DNA from: Deltaproteobacteria bacterium
GTDB taxonomy: Bacteria > Desulfobacterota > Deferrimicrobia > Deferrimicrobiales > Deferrimicrobiaceae
Direction: 5' to 3'
Assembly (NCBI GenBank): GCA_016218975.1
Contig: JACRCO010000053.1
Location: forward strand, 79,523-143,522
DNA length: 64,000 bases
Part shown: positions 56,353 to 63,567 of the stretch, piece by piece
How positions within the stretch are numbered: the first letter of the stretch is position 1
Layout: each line of letters opens with the position of its first letter
Notes under the pieces: model-generated
Database searches by the model: none
What the model was told of the DNA's origin: nothing
The model's input: the letters and a program-made list of their open reading frames with translations, nothing else
Made by a program: the position numbers and the translations under genes

Positions 56353-56474
56353 CCGACAGCCCCTCTTCAGCCGCGGGCGCTTATTTTTTTTAAGCGACCG
56401 TAGGCTGTACCATCCGACAGCCCCTCTTCAGCCGCGGGCGCTTGGTCTTTTTTGTCGGCACCGTCGGCTGCAAG
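56353..56474. repeat. Two tandem copies of a 61-base element
   Basis: Copies at 56353-56413 and 56414-56474. The first 30 bases of each (CCGACAGCCCCTCTTCAGCC..., 56353-56382 and 56414-56443) are identical; the rest is similar. Each copy contains a CGCTT/AAGCG or GACAGCC/GGCTGT-type inverted repeat around a T-rich centre. They lie between the stop of the GTPase gene and the start of the dehydratase gene, so they may act as tandem terminators or an attenuator on the minus strand. Confidence 0.8.
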
Positions 56475-56541
56475 GGGGCATGGAATAATAAGATGCGAAA
56501 ACCGGGAAAGAGAAACGACGGGAGGCCGGATTCTTTTTCTG

Positions 56542-58215
56542 TTAACCCGAAGACGGGGAGGCCTCAAGCCGTTGCAGCTCTTCCAGGGCTTCCCTGATAT
56601 CGCCTCTACGGTCTTCGGCGTTCTCGACGAGACCCCGGATCGTTGCGAGCTCGTCCCCCATGAACTCCGTCGATTGGCGGGCGAGGCCGCCGATCGAACG
56701 GTTCACGGCGTCGGACCATTGGGAGGCAAGACGGGATAGGTTCTTTTCCACCTCCCAGACTATCTGCTTCCGGAAGTGGCGGAACGCGAATCCCCGGAAA
56801 ATTCCCATCGGGATCAGGAACCAGAGCAGGTCGATCTGCGTATCGAATGTCTTCCCTACCCGGACGTCGGGGCGCGTCGGTTCCTCGATCTCGGCATGGA
56901 ACTGCGCCCCGGTGAAGGAAATCCCCAGGGCGCGCTCGATCTCCTTCCCCAGCCGGTCCTGGAACGCACGGACCGATCGCTGGAAGCCGGACTGAGCTTC
57001 GACCAGAAACCCCGCGAGGTGCGTTTCACCGTAAAAAGAGACCTCCGCGAGCCGTTCCCCGAGGGATACGAGCAGCCACTCACGGAACGATTTCGTCACC
57101 TTCGCCAGGTTTCCCCTCCACTCCTTTTCCACCTCGTCGAGATCCCGGTTCATCAGGTTCCGGATCTCCGCGTGATACGAATGGAACCGCTCCCCGGCAA
57201 CCGTCCGCACGCGGGATTCAAGGTCGCGGACCTTCAGGCCGATCTCGGCCTTCACGAACCCGAGATCGCCGTCCTCGCGGGACATTGCCTCCCGCAGGTC
57301 CTCCCGCGCCTTCCCCGCGGCTTCCGCGGCATGGTTCGCAAGAAGCAGATATTGCCGGCATCCGCCGATGAGGAACCGGATCTTGTGTACGACGATCTCC
57401 TCGAATGTTTCCTCCCGCCGTTCGACGATCCGGCGGAAGAGGTGGTCCCGGACAGCGCTCCGCAAGTTGTCGAAGCCGGGACGGTTGGAGAACGGCAGGA
57501 TCGCCACGTCCTTTCCCGTGTGCCGGTGGACCTGCCGCTTCGTGAACTCGACGACCGATTCAAGCTGTTCGGCAGAGACAAGATCTGCCTTCGTCAGAAG
57601 GATCGCCGTCTCGGGGGTGTGCCGGAACACTTCCAGCAGAAGATTGAGGTCCTGTTCGGAAAGGGGATGGTTGACGCTCACGGCGACGAGCGCCCCCCCG
57701 ACCCGGGGAAGCCAATCCATGGAGACCTGCGTGTTGTGAGCGAAAATGCTCCCCAGCCCCGGGGTATCCACGAACCTCATCCCGCGAAAACTCACCAACG
57801 CCGGCAGCTCCACGTCCACGATCGATACTTCCTTTTCGTTCCCGGGATTCTTCTGCTCGGTCACGAATTCGGACAGGTCATCGAGAGGGATCTCCTCATC
57901 GCTCCCGTTCTGATGCCGGACGGCGGCGCGCTCCGACGGCCCGTGTCCGATCCGGGTGATCACGGCGGTGGCCGGGAGAACGTTGACGGGCAAAACATTC
58001 CTGCCGATGAGACCGTTGAGGAATGAACTCTTGCCGGCCTTGAACTGGCCGAGAACGGCGACGTCCACAACTCCGTGCTCCCGCAGCACCTCCTCGCCGG
58101 CCCGGAGCTGTGGGAGAAGGGAATCGACGCGAAACTCGCGGCAGATGCGTTCGAGACGGGAGACGACCGCCTGCCGGGAATCGGCGGCGTTCGTTTTCAG
58201 GTTGGAATTGCCCAT
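56542..58215 (-). CDS. Bacterial dynamin-like GTPase
   Basis: 557 residues. GTPase motifs: G1 GQFKAGKSS (56-64), G2-like PATAVITRI (81-89), G3 DTPG (150-153), G4 TKAD (208-211). Long helical stalk regions follow (about 270-440). A hydrophobic patch (DLLWFLIPMGIFRGFAFRHF, about 455-475) fits a membrane-inserting paddle, and a C-terminal helix ends the protein. Such proteins remodel or protect membranes. Only a single copy is present, whereas many species carry tandem pairs. It follows the uspA gene after a 334-base gap. Confidence 0.85.
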   Translation of the reverse strand: MGNSNLKTNAADSRQAVVSRLERICREFRVDSLLPQLRAGEEVLREHGVVDVAVLGQFKAGKSSFLNGLIGRNVLPVNVLPATAVITRIGHGPSERAAVRHQNGSDEEIPLDDLSEFVTEQKNPGNEKEVSIVDVELPALVSFRGMRFVDTPGLGSIFAHNTQVSMDWLPRVGGALVAVSVNHPLSEQDLNLLLEVFRHTPETAILLTKADLVSAEQLESVVEFTKRQVHRHTGKDVAILPFSNRPGFDNLRSAVRDHLFRRIVERREETFEEIVVHKIRFLIGGCRQYLLLANHAAEAAGKAREDLREAMSREDGDLGFVKAEIGLKVRDLESRVRTVAGERFHSYHAEIRNLMNRDLDEVEKEWRGNLAKVTKSFREWLLVSLGERLAEVSFYGETHLAGFLVEAQSGFQRSVRAFQDRLGKEIERALGISFTGAQFHAEIEEPTRPDVRVGKTFDTQIDLLWFLIPMGIFRGFAFRHFRKQIVWEVEKNLSRLASQWSDAVNRSIGGLARQSTEFMGDELATIRGLVENAEDRRGDIREALEELQRLEASPSSG

Positions 58216-58549
58216 CGTGTCAATCCTCCGCCTGGGTTATCGGCGATACCCGACGGGTCCGCCGCGCCGTCAACGCCTCCCGATACCTTGTTATACGCAT
58301 AGTCAGCTTCTCCCTCAACTTCCCATATTCTCACCGGTACCAGGAAAAGGCAGGAGCGGAGGTTGCGGAACGGGTCGATCTCCGGCGGGATATTGCATGG
58401 CCCGCATATTTCAACCATACGGGGATCGTCCTCCCCGCTCACACCTATGGGTATCCCCCCTGCGCAATCGCACACGCAATGGGAAGGCGTATCGGGGACG
58501 GCTTCAACCGTCCGACGGTACGGACATGCCTGGAGGGATGCGACTCCCC
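58216..58549. other. 334-base gap without a supported gene
   Basis: Between uspA and the GTPase gene. A minus-strand open frame spans it (about 125 codons, overlapping both neighbours), but its composition is unconvincing and it lacks a good ribosome binding site. A plus-strand frame of 66 codons is equally weak. It may hold the GTPase promoter; I could not identify one. Confidence 0.5.
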
Positions 58550-58972
58550 CTATTTCACGATGATCACCGTGCAAGGAGACAACCTCACGAGGTTCTGGGA
58601 TGTGCTCCCCCAGATCCGGTCGTACAGATGGGAAAGCCCCATGAATCCGATGACCATCAGGTCGAAATTCCCGGATTTCGCGTACTCCAGGATGGCCTGC
58701 ACTTCATGGCCCGAAAGGATTTTTACGGTCAGTGGCACTCCCGCCTTCTCCGCTTCTTCCTGCGCCCGCGCGGTGAGATCGTCGAAGAACGCCTTTGCCT
58801 CGCTGCTCGCCTCCATCACCTCGCCGACGGTGGCCGCGTACACAGGAAGTTTTTCACGGACGGAGATGCAATGGACGACCCCTTTGAATTTGGCTGCCAC
58901 GGACAACCCCGCCGCAAGCGCTTTCCACCCATGCTCGGAACCGTCGTGGGCGACCAGGATTTTCGAATACAT
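58550..58972 (-). CDS. Universal stress protein (UspA family)
   Basis: 140 residues, single Usp domain. Start KILVAHDGSEHGWKALAAGL; the nucleotide-binding C-terminal part is VIGFMGLSHLYDRIWGSTSQNLVRLSPCTVIIV, where the usual GxGxxG...S/T loop is altered to IGFMGLS...GSTS. ATG overlaps the antiporter stop by one base, so the two are coupled under the same riboswitch. Family members act in stress adaptation; the pairing suggests a role in regulating or supporting the transporter. Confidence 0.9.
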   Translation of the reverse strand: MYSKILVAHDGSEHGWKALAAGLSVAAKFKGVVHCISVREKLPVYAATVGEVMEASSEAKAFFDDLTARAQEEAEKAGVPLTVKILSGHEVQAILEYAKSGNFDLMVIGFMGLSHLYDRIWGSTSQNLVRLSPCTVIIVK

Positions 58973-60135
58973 TATCTTTCCTCCCTTTGCGATCCTTCGG
59001 GAATGGCCTCATAGACATATTCCGCTTCCGGCGGTTCCGGTTCGAACCACCGCTGGGCGATGAAAGTCGGCACCACCGCGGTGAGAATGACGGTTGCCAC
59101 CAGCAGGGAAAATTGGGTCCTGTCGATAAAGCCCGCCGACAGGCCGTACATCGAGGAGATCGTGCCGAAGGTGAGCCCCGTGCTCATCAGGAGCGTCGTG
59201 TAGGAGGCATCCTCCGGCGCGTATTTCTTCGCCAGGGGATAGACGCCGGCGATCTTCGCCACCATCTTCACCGCGAACAGACCCCCCAGCAGGCCCATGT
59301 TTGCGGCGAGATCTTGCAGGTTCACGTTCATCCCTCCCTTGATGAAGAAGAAGGGTGTGACCATTGCGAACCCGATGATACGGACCTTGCGCTGCAGGTC
59401 CCGGTTCCCCCGGAAATACCTGGAAAGGGCCAACCCGAAGACGAAGACGGGAAGGACGGCATGGCTCTTGCCCAACTTGGCGATATACATGAATAAGAAC
59501 AACAGGAGGAACAGGAACTTGACCTCCGGTTCTATCACCCGGTTGCCGAAGCGCTTGAACAGGGACGGGATGAATTTGGGTCCAAGCCAAATCAGCCCCG
59601 CAGAGACAAACACGAAGACGATCGTATATACATTCCCCTCGGCGAATACCAGGGAGAGCGCAAGCGCTGTCCCGATATCGGTGACGAAGCAAGCGGCCAT
59701 TATTAGCTTTCCGATCGGCGTTTCGGTCAATCCCGTTTCCACGAGAACCGCGTATATGACGGCAAGCGATGTGGTGGAAAGTGCGCATCCGGCTATGAGC
59801 GATGCATTCCAGGACCAGCCGCCGAGGTAATAGCAGAAAAGGACGGCCAGTGTGAACGGCGCAAAAAAGGAAAGCGATCCGATCCACATGCTCTCCTTGA
59901 ACTTTTCCCGGAATAGATCGGGGTCCACCTCGGCGCCTGCGAGGAACGTCAGCAGGATTCCGGCGAACCCCGCAAGGAAGTCGACCCATTCCGTCGTATG
60001 CAAACCCAGGAAATTCCCCCCGATCACCCCCACCATTATCTCCACGATCGCTACCGATACAGCCGCCTTGATGGAGATGACCGACGCCGCGAAGATCAGC
60101 GCCGCCATCCCCAGTGCTAAAGCCGCTTCTTGCAT
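58972..60135 (-). CDS. CPA2-type cation/proton antiporter (Kef/NapA-like)
   Basis: 387 residues, about 12 membrane helices, without the RCK/TrkA domain of Kef channels. Typical helices are VEIMVGVIGGNFLGL and LAGFAGILLTFLAGAEVD. The ion-site helix reads CFVTDIGTALAL with Thr152-Asp153, where CPA2 proteins normally carry Asp-Asp or Asn-Asp. It should exchange Na+/K+ (or another ion) for H+. GGGAGG precedes ATG 60135. The 5' leader holds a fluoride-type riboswitch, so it is probably induced by fluoride. Confidence 0.88.
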   Translation of the reverse strand: MQEAALALGMAALIFAASVISIKAAVSVAIVEIMVGVIGGNFLGLHTTEWVDFLAGFAGILLTFLAGAEVDPDLFREKFKESMWIGSLSFFAPFTLAVLFCYYLGGWSWNASLIAGCALSTTSLAVIYAVLVETGLTETPIGKLIMAACFVTDIGTALALSLVFAEGNVYTIVFVFVSAGLIWLGPKFIPSLFKRFGNRVIEPEVKFLFLLLFLFMYIAKLGKSHAVLPVFVFGLALSRYFRGNRDLQRKVRIIGFAMVTPFFFIKGGMNVNLQDLAANMGLLGGLFAVKMVAKIAGVYPLAKKYAPEDASYTTLLMSTGLTFGTISSMYGLSAGFIDRTQFSLLVATVILTAVVPTFIAQRWFEPEPPEAEYVYEAIPEGSQREER

Positions 60136-60185
60136 CTTTTTTCCTCCCTAAGCCCGCATTTCTCACCATGGTCGCCGCCCGAAAC

Positions 60186-60222
60186 AAAAAAACTCCTGCG
60201 ACGTTTCGTCATCGCAGGAGTT
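60186..60222 (-). terminator. Regulated terminator of the riboswitch
   Basis: Eleven-base perfect arms (60212-60222 and 60191-60201) around a ten-base loop, then T7 (60192-60186) on the minus strand. It ends 50 bases before the antiporter start and shares its first arm with the aptamer pseudoknot, which is how an on-switch works. Confidence 0.9.
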
Positions 60223-60267
60223 ATTAGCCGTCCGATCGACAGGCGGTTTCAGGCGAACTCCATCGCC
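60186..60267 (-). promoter_or_regulatory. Fluoride (crcB-motif) riboswitch
   Basis: Read on the minus strand from 60267: GGCGATGGAGTTCGCC, then TGAAACCGCC, a short helix loop, GGCTAATAACTCCTGC. This is the crcB-motif layout: P1 hairpin, conserved loop, P3 stem and the pseudoknot in which GGAGTT (60261-60256) pairs with AACTCC (60222-60217). The same AACTCC also forms the left arm of the following terminator, so fluoride binding would block termination. A weak promoter (TTGAAA at 60306-60311, spacing 17) lies upstream. Confidence 0.88.
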
Positions 60268-60388
60268 ACAAACTTCACGGCACTTTAACACGGCCACGCC
60301 GGGATTTTCAACTGCGCTCCAACTGCGCTTCACGTTGCCGGAAAGACTCCGGGACTATATTATCGGGAAGGTGGTTGGGGAGGTGGAT

Positions 60389-60676
60389 GTGGACATCGAC
60401 GATGTAAGGAAACGGATCGACCTGCTGGACGACGTTCTTCTGCGGATCTTCAACGAGCGCGCGCGGCTGGCGCTGGAAATAGGCCACATCAAGAAGGGGT
60501 TGGGGATTCCCGTTTACGACCCTGCCCGGGAGAAGCGCATCTTCGCACGGATGAAGGGTGACAATCCGGGGCCGTTGGATGACGGCGCCATCGTCCGGCT
60601 GTTCGAGAGGGTCGTCGACGAATCGCGCCGCCTGGAGCGTATCATGTCGCAACGGGAAGGAAGTGACGAATGCTGA
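60389..60676 (+). CDS. Stand-alone chorismate mutase (AroQ type)
   Basis: 95 residues from GTG 60389 (GGGAGG at good spacing; an in-frame ATG lies at 60335 but without such a site). The all-helical AroQ fold: VRKRIDLLDDVLLRIFNERARLALEIGHIKKGLG, then YDPAREKRIF and FERVVDESRRLE. It converts chorismate to prephenate for Phe/Tyr. It lacks the usual fusion to prephenate dehydratase. The following gene overlaps it by seven bases. Confidence 0.88.
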   Translation: MDIDDVRKRIDLLDDVLLRIFNERARLALEIGHIKKGLGIPVYDPAREKRIFARMKGDNPGPLDDGAIVRLFERVVDESRRLERIMSQREGSDEC

Positions 60677-60879
60677 TCATCACGAAGAAGAACGCGCCGG
60701 AAGAGGAACTGGACGCCATCAAGGCGTACCTGATCGATCACGGCTTCGACATCCATCAGTCGACGGGCGCAAATCGCATCATCATCGGCGTGATCGGCGA
60801 TACGGAAACGCTCGACACGCGCGAGGTCGAAGCGCTCCCCGGCGTCAGCCAGGTGGTCCGGATCAAGAAGGATGATTAA
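60670..60879 (+). CDS. Stand-alone DAHP-synthase N-terminal (ferredoxin-like) domain
   Basis: 69 residues. MLIITKKNAPEEELDAIKAYL, DIHQSTGANRIIIGVIGDTE and REVEALPGVSQVVRIKK match the N-terminal regulatory domain of type I-beta DAHP synthases, which binds Tyr/Phe, but the catalytic barrel is missing. The stop is clean and the next gene is on the other strand, so it is a complete small gene and not an obvious frameshift. Overlap with the chorismate mutase gene suggests a feedback-sensing subunit of an aromatic pathway complex. Confidence 0.8.
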   Translation: MLIITKKNAPEEELDAIKAYLIDHGFDIHQSTGANRIIIGVIGDTETLDTREVEALPGVSQVVRIKKDD

Positions 60880-60890
60880 GCAATAAATCC

Positions 60891-61409
60891 CTAACCGGCG
60901 ATCCCCTTCGCCGCTTTGAGCACCTCGTCGTAATCGGGTTCAGCCGTGAGCTCCTTCACACGCTGTATATAGCGAACGGTGTCTTTCTCGTCGATGACGA
61001 ACAGGGAGCGGGCCAAAAGTTTGGTTTCCTTGACAAGCACGCCGTAGTTTTCCGAGAAGGAACGGTCCTGGTAATCGGAAAGCGTTTTAACCTTCTCGAT
61101 GCCGTTGGCCGCGCACCAGCGCTTTTGCGCGAAGGGCAGGTCCATGCTGACGGTCAAAATCACCACGTTTCCGGGAAGATTCGCCGCTTCCTGGTTGAAT
61201 TTGCGGGTCTCGGTGTCGCAAGTCGCGGTGTCAAGCGAACCGACGGCGCTCACGATCTTGATCTTCCCCTTGAAATCTCCAAGGGTCACGGGTGCGAGCG
61301 CGTTGTCCACCACGCGGAAGTCCGGGGCCTTGTCCCCCACCTTGATCTCCGGCCCGAGCAGTGTCACCGGATTCCCCTTTAAGGTCACAAGCCCTTTCCT
61401 CTCCTGCAT
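60891..61409 (-). CDS. tpx: Thiol peroxidase
   Basis: 172 residues, full length. Peroxidatic Cys64 in SLDTATCDTETRKFNQ and resolving Cys99 in AQKRWCAANGIEKVKTLSDY; start VTLKGNPVTLLGPEIKVGDKAP is Tpx-specific. It removes hydrogen and alkyl peroxides using thioredoxin (one is encoded at 19275). A single gene convergent with the aromatic gene pair; GGAGGAAGCC precedes the ATG. Confidence 0.95.
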   Translation of the reverse strand: MQERKGLVTLKGNPVTLLGPEIKVGDKAPDFRVVDNALAPVTLGDFKGKIKIVSAVGSLDTATCDTETRKFNQEAANLPGNVVILTVSMDLPFAQKRWCAANGIEKVKTLSDYQDRSFSENYGVLVKETKLLARSLFVIDEKDTVRYIQRVKELTAEPDYDEVLKAAKGIAG

Positions 61410-61526
61410 GGCTTCCTCCTCGCCTGATAATGGCCCCCATTCGGGAAATGCGGGCGTCGGATTCACCTACGAGATGCCCCGCGCGCCGGGATGGTTTCGA
61501 CCCAATCGGATGGGATCCTCCCTCGC

Positions 61527-62432
61527 TTATCTGCGGGGTCTACGTCGCCGGTGCAGTTCCAAAAGCATGTTTTTGAACGCGGCGGCCTGCGGAGACAACT
61601 CCCGGCGCAAGCGGCTGACGATGTGGAAGGAACGCGAGAGATCGAGCCCCTTGACGGAAAGGGCAAACAGTTCACCCGATTCGATTTCTCCGCGGATCGC
61701 AGTCTCCGATATGAAAGAAACCCCGATGCCGTTAACTACCGCCCGCTTGACGGCTTCGTTGCTGCCCAGGCATATACGGACGTTCAATGGCTCGGCCCCG
61801 GCGCGGATCAAAGCGTCCTGGACGGTTTTCTGCGTTCCGGAACCCGGCTCCCGCGCCACATAAGGTAATTTCGCCAATTCGTCCATCGTTATGGGTTTCC
61901 CTCTTGCACTTCCGTACTCCCCTCCCGCCGCCAGCATGAGAACTTCACGCCCGAGAGGAGTGAAAAGGAGATCCTTGTCCGCGTATCGGGTTCCCACGAT
62001 CCCGATCTCCACACGTTCCTGCTTTATCCGTTCCACCGTTTCCCTGCTGTCGCCCTGTATGACGGTTATCGAGACCCGCGGATATCGAGCCAGGAACGAA
62101 GGGATCGCTTCGGGGATCACGTAATTTCCCGGGATGTTGCTTGCGCCGATCGTCAAAACGGCGTCTTCGAGCCCCGCGAGGCGCTTCATCGCCCGGGGAA
62201 TCTCCCTTGTCTCCGCAACGATCTTCCTTGCATGCCTCAAGAGGATCTTCCCGCTTTCCGTGGGGAGGATCCCCCTGGGAGTGCGGTCGAGGAGTTTCGA
62301 CCCCAGCAGTTCCTCGAGCGAGGCGATGTGCTGGCTGACGGTGGACTGGGTCACGTGGACGGCGCGTGCCGCCTTCGAGAAACTCCCGCAGTCGACTACC
62401 GCGAGAAAGACCTCGAGCCGCTTGAGGTTCAT
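61527..62432 (-). CDS. LysR-family transcriptional regulator
   Basis: 301 residues. N-terminal helix-turn-helix MNLKRLEVFLAVVDCGSFSKAARAVHVTQSTVSQHIASLEELLG, then a periplasmic-binding-protein-like effector domain (about 90-295: LTIGASNIPGNYVIPEAIP, GIVGTRYADKDLLFTPL). The set resembles CysB/CbbR-type LTTRs. It is divergent from the TusA-DsrE cluster and most likely controls it from the 145-base gap. GGGGGAGG precedes the ATG. Confidence 0.93.
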   Translation of the reverse strand: MNLKRLEVFLAVVDCGSFSKAARAVHVTQSTVSQHIASLEELLGSKLLDRTPRGILPTESGKILLRHARKIVAETREIPRAMKRLAGLEDAVLTIGASNIPGNYVIPEAIPSFLARYPRVSITVIQGDSRETVERIKQERVEIGIVGTRYADKDLLFTPLGREVLMLAAGGEYGSARGKPITMDELAKLPYVAREPGSGTQKTVQDALIRAGAEPLNVRICLGSNEAVKRAVVNGIGVSFISETAIRGEIESGELFALSVKGLDLSRSFHIVSRLRRELSPQAAAFKNMLLELHRRRRPRR

Positions 62433-62577
62433 TCCTCCCCCATCGTTTTTACCGATAGATCCTATCGCAATTATGATTTTTATCAATTTGATTTCACCGG
62501 GTCGATCGGGAATACTTTGATACGGAGTTTCCGGCAGGGCGGATATAGGGCGCATCGAAACGGGGAGGCATACGGCC
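62433..62577. promoter_or_regulatory. Divergent control region with palindromes (62453-62467)
   Basis: A 145-base AT-rich gap between lysR and tusA-like genes. Perfect palindrome CGATAG-ATC-CTATCG at 62453-62467 and an imperfect one around TTATGATTTTTATCAA (62471-62486). Such T-N11-A-like dyads are normal LysR binding sites. Confidence 0.5.
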
Positions 62578-63180
62578 GTGAATCCCGGTTACGACGACAC
62601 GAGTCGCACGGAAGCTGTGCTCCATGGCGCGGAGCGGCTGCGGGGGAATCCCTGCAGTGTTTGCTCCCGTCCGATCTGCGGCCATGAAGCGGTCGTGTGC
62701 ATCGCCATGGGTTACGGAAGCGCCCCGCACTGCCTGGATTGCATGGCCGACGGCCAACGGACCGGACATGATGAGTTTCGGGATCGGTTGCTTGCGTACA
62801 TCATGGAACGGGAATGTTACCGGACGGGTTGGCTCTCCGCGGGCGAAGCGGAAGGATTCGGGCGGGCAGTGAATCCCGATTGTCTCTGGCGGAACGGGGC
62901 AGGCGGGTCATTCGAATCCGTCGTTGCGGGGGAAGGAATGGGGCGCGAACGTACGGGTGGGCCTCCTGCCGTCGAATGGGATGCGGGAGATTCAGGGTGC
63001 GGAGAACTGGTCATGGAGCTGCGGCTCCGGCTCAATGCGATGAAACCGGGCGATTTGCTGAAATTGACCGCCACGGACCCGGGAGCAAGGGAGGACCTGC
63101 CCGCCTGGTGCAGGCTTACCGGGCACGCGCTTGTCGAAAGCGGACATCCGATATACCTGATACGTCGAAGGGAGGATTAG
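62578..63180 (+). CDS. Cys-rich protein with C-terminal TusA-family domain
   Basis: 200 residues. The N-terminal part has six cysteines (26, 29, 34, 41, 52, 55) in a CxxC...CxxC pattern, likely a metal-binding knuckle. The C-terminal ~70 residues (from about 133) have the TusA/SirA fold: Cys141 in DAGDSGCGELVMELRLRLNAMKPGDLLKL, then WCRLTGHALVESGHPIYLIRRR. The CPxP motif of classical TusA is reduced to GC. TusA domains carry persulfides. GTG 62578 start; next gene is three bases after the stop. Confidence 0.75.
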   Translation: MNPGYDDTSRTEAVLHGAERLRGNPCSVCSRPICGHEAVVCIAMGYGSAPHCLDCMADGQRTGHDEFRDRLLAYIMERECYRTGWLSAGEAEGFGRAVNPDCLWRNGAGGSFESVVAGEGMGRERTGGPPAVEWDAGDSGCGELVMELRLRLNAMKPGDLLKLTATDPGAREDLPAWCRLTGHALVESGHPIYLIRRRED

Positions 63181-63183
63181 AAC

Positions 63184-63546
63184 ATGGCGGGAAAGCTCTG
63201 CGTCAGCCTCACGAATGCGAAAAACGACTCCGACAAGGCCACCGTTGCGTTCGTCGTCGCCAACGCGTCCGCGGCGTCCGAGAAGGAAACCCTGGTATTC
63301 TTAAGCACGGAAGGAGTCCGGCTGGCCGTCAAGGGATACGCGGAAGACATCCATGAAGAAGGATTCGCACCGCTACGGGAACTTATGGGGAATTTCGTCA
63401 AGGCGGGAGGGAAGATCTACGTATGCTCCCCCTGTTTCAGGAAACGCGGGCTGGACGAAGGGAAGCTCGTGGAAGGCGCGACGATCGTAGGCGGCGCGAA
63501 GCTCGTGGAGTTTCTCGGGGACGGCGCGCCCTGCATCTCCTACTGA
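63184..63546 (+). CDS. DsrE-family sulfur-relay protein
   Basis: 120 residues. KLCVSLTNAKNDSDKATVAF and LVFLSTEGVRLAV lead to AGGKIYVCSPCFRKRGL, with Cys81/Cys84 in the position of the active thiol of DsrE/TusD-type proteins, and GGAKLVEFLGDGAPC at the end. Such proteins accept and hand on persulfide sulfur from TusA-like partners, which flank this gene on both sides. Cytosolic. Confidence 0.83.
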   Translation: MAGKLCVSLTNAKNDSDKATVAFVVANASAASEKETLVFLSTEGVRLAVKGYAEDIHEEGFAPLRELMGNFVKAGGKIYVCSPCFRKRGLDEGKLVEGATIVGGAKLVEFLGDGAPCISY

Positions 63547-63567
63547 CTTTTTTATCGTGAGAAGCGC

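Noticed and set aside
58197-58574. Minus-strand gene of about 125 codons between uspA and the GTPase gene
   Set aside because: Overlaps both neighbours, lacks a ribosome binding site and has no recognisable features.
60670-60879. Frameshifted remnant of a full DAHP synthase
   Set aside because: Bases after the stop do not encode a barrel in any frame; the region ends at the convergent tpx gene 11 bases on.
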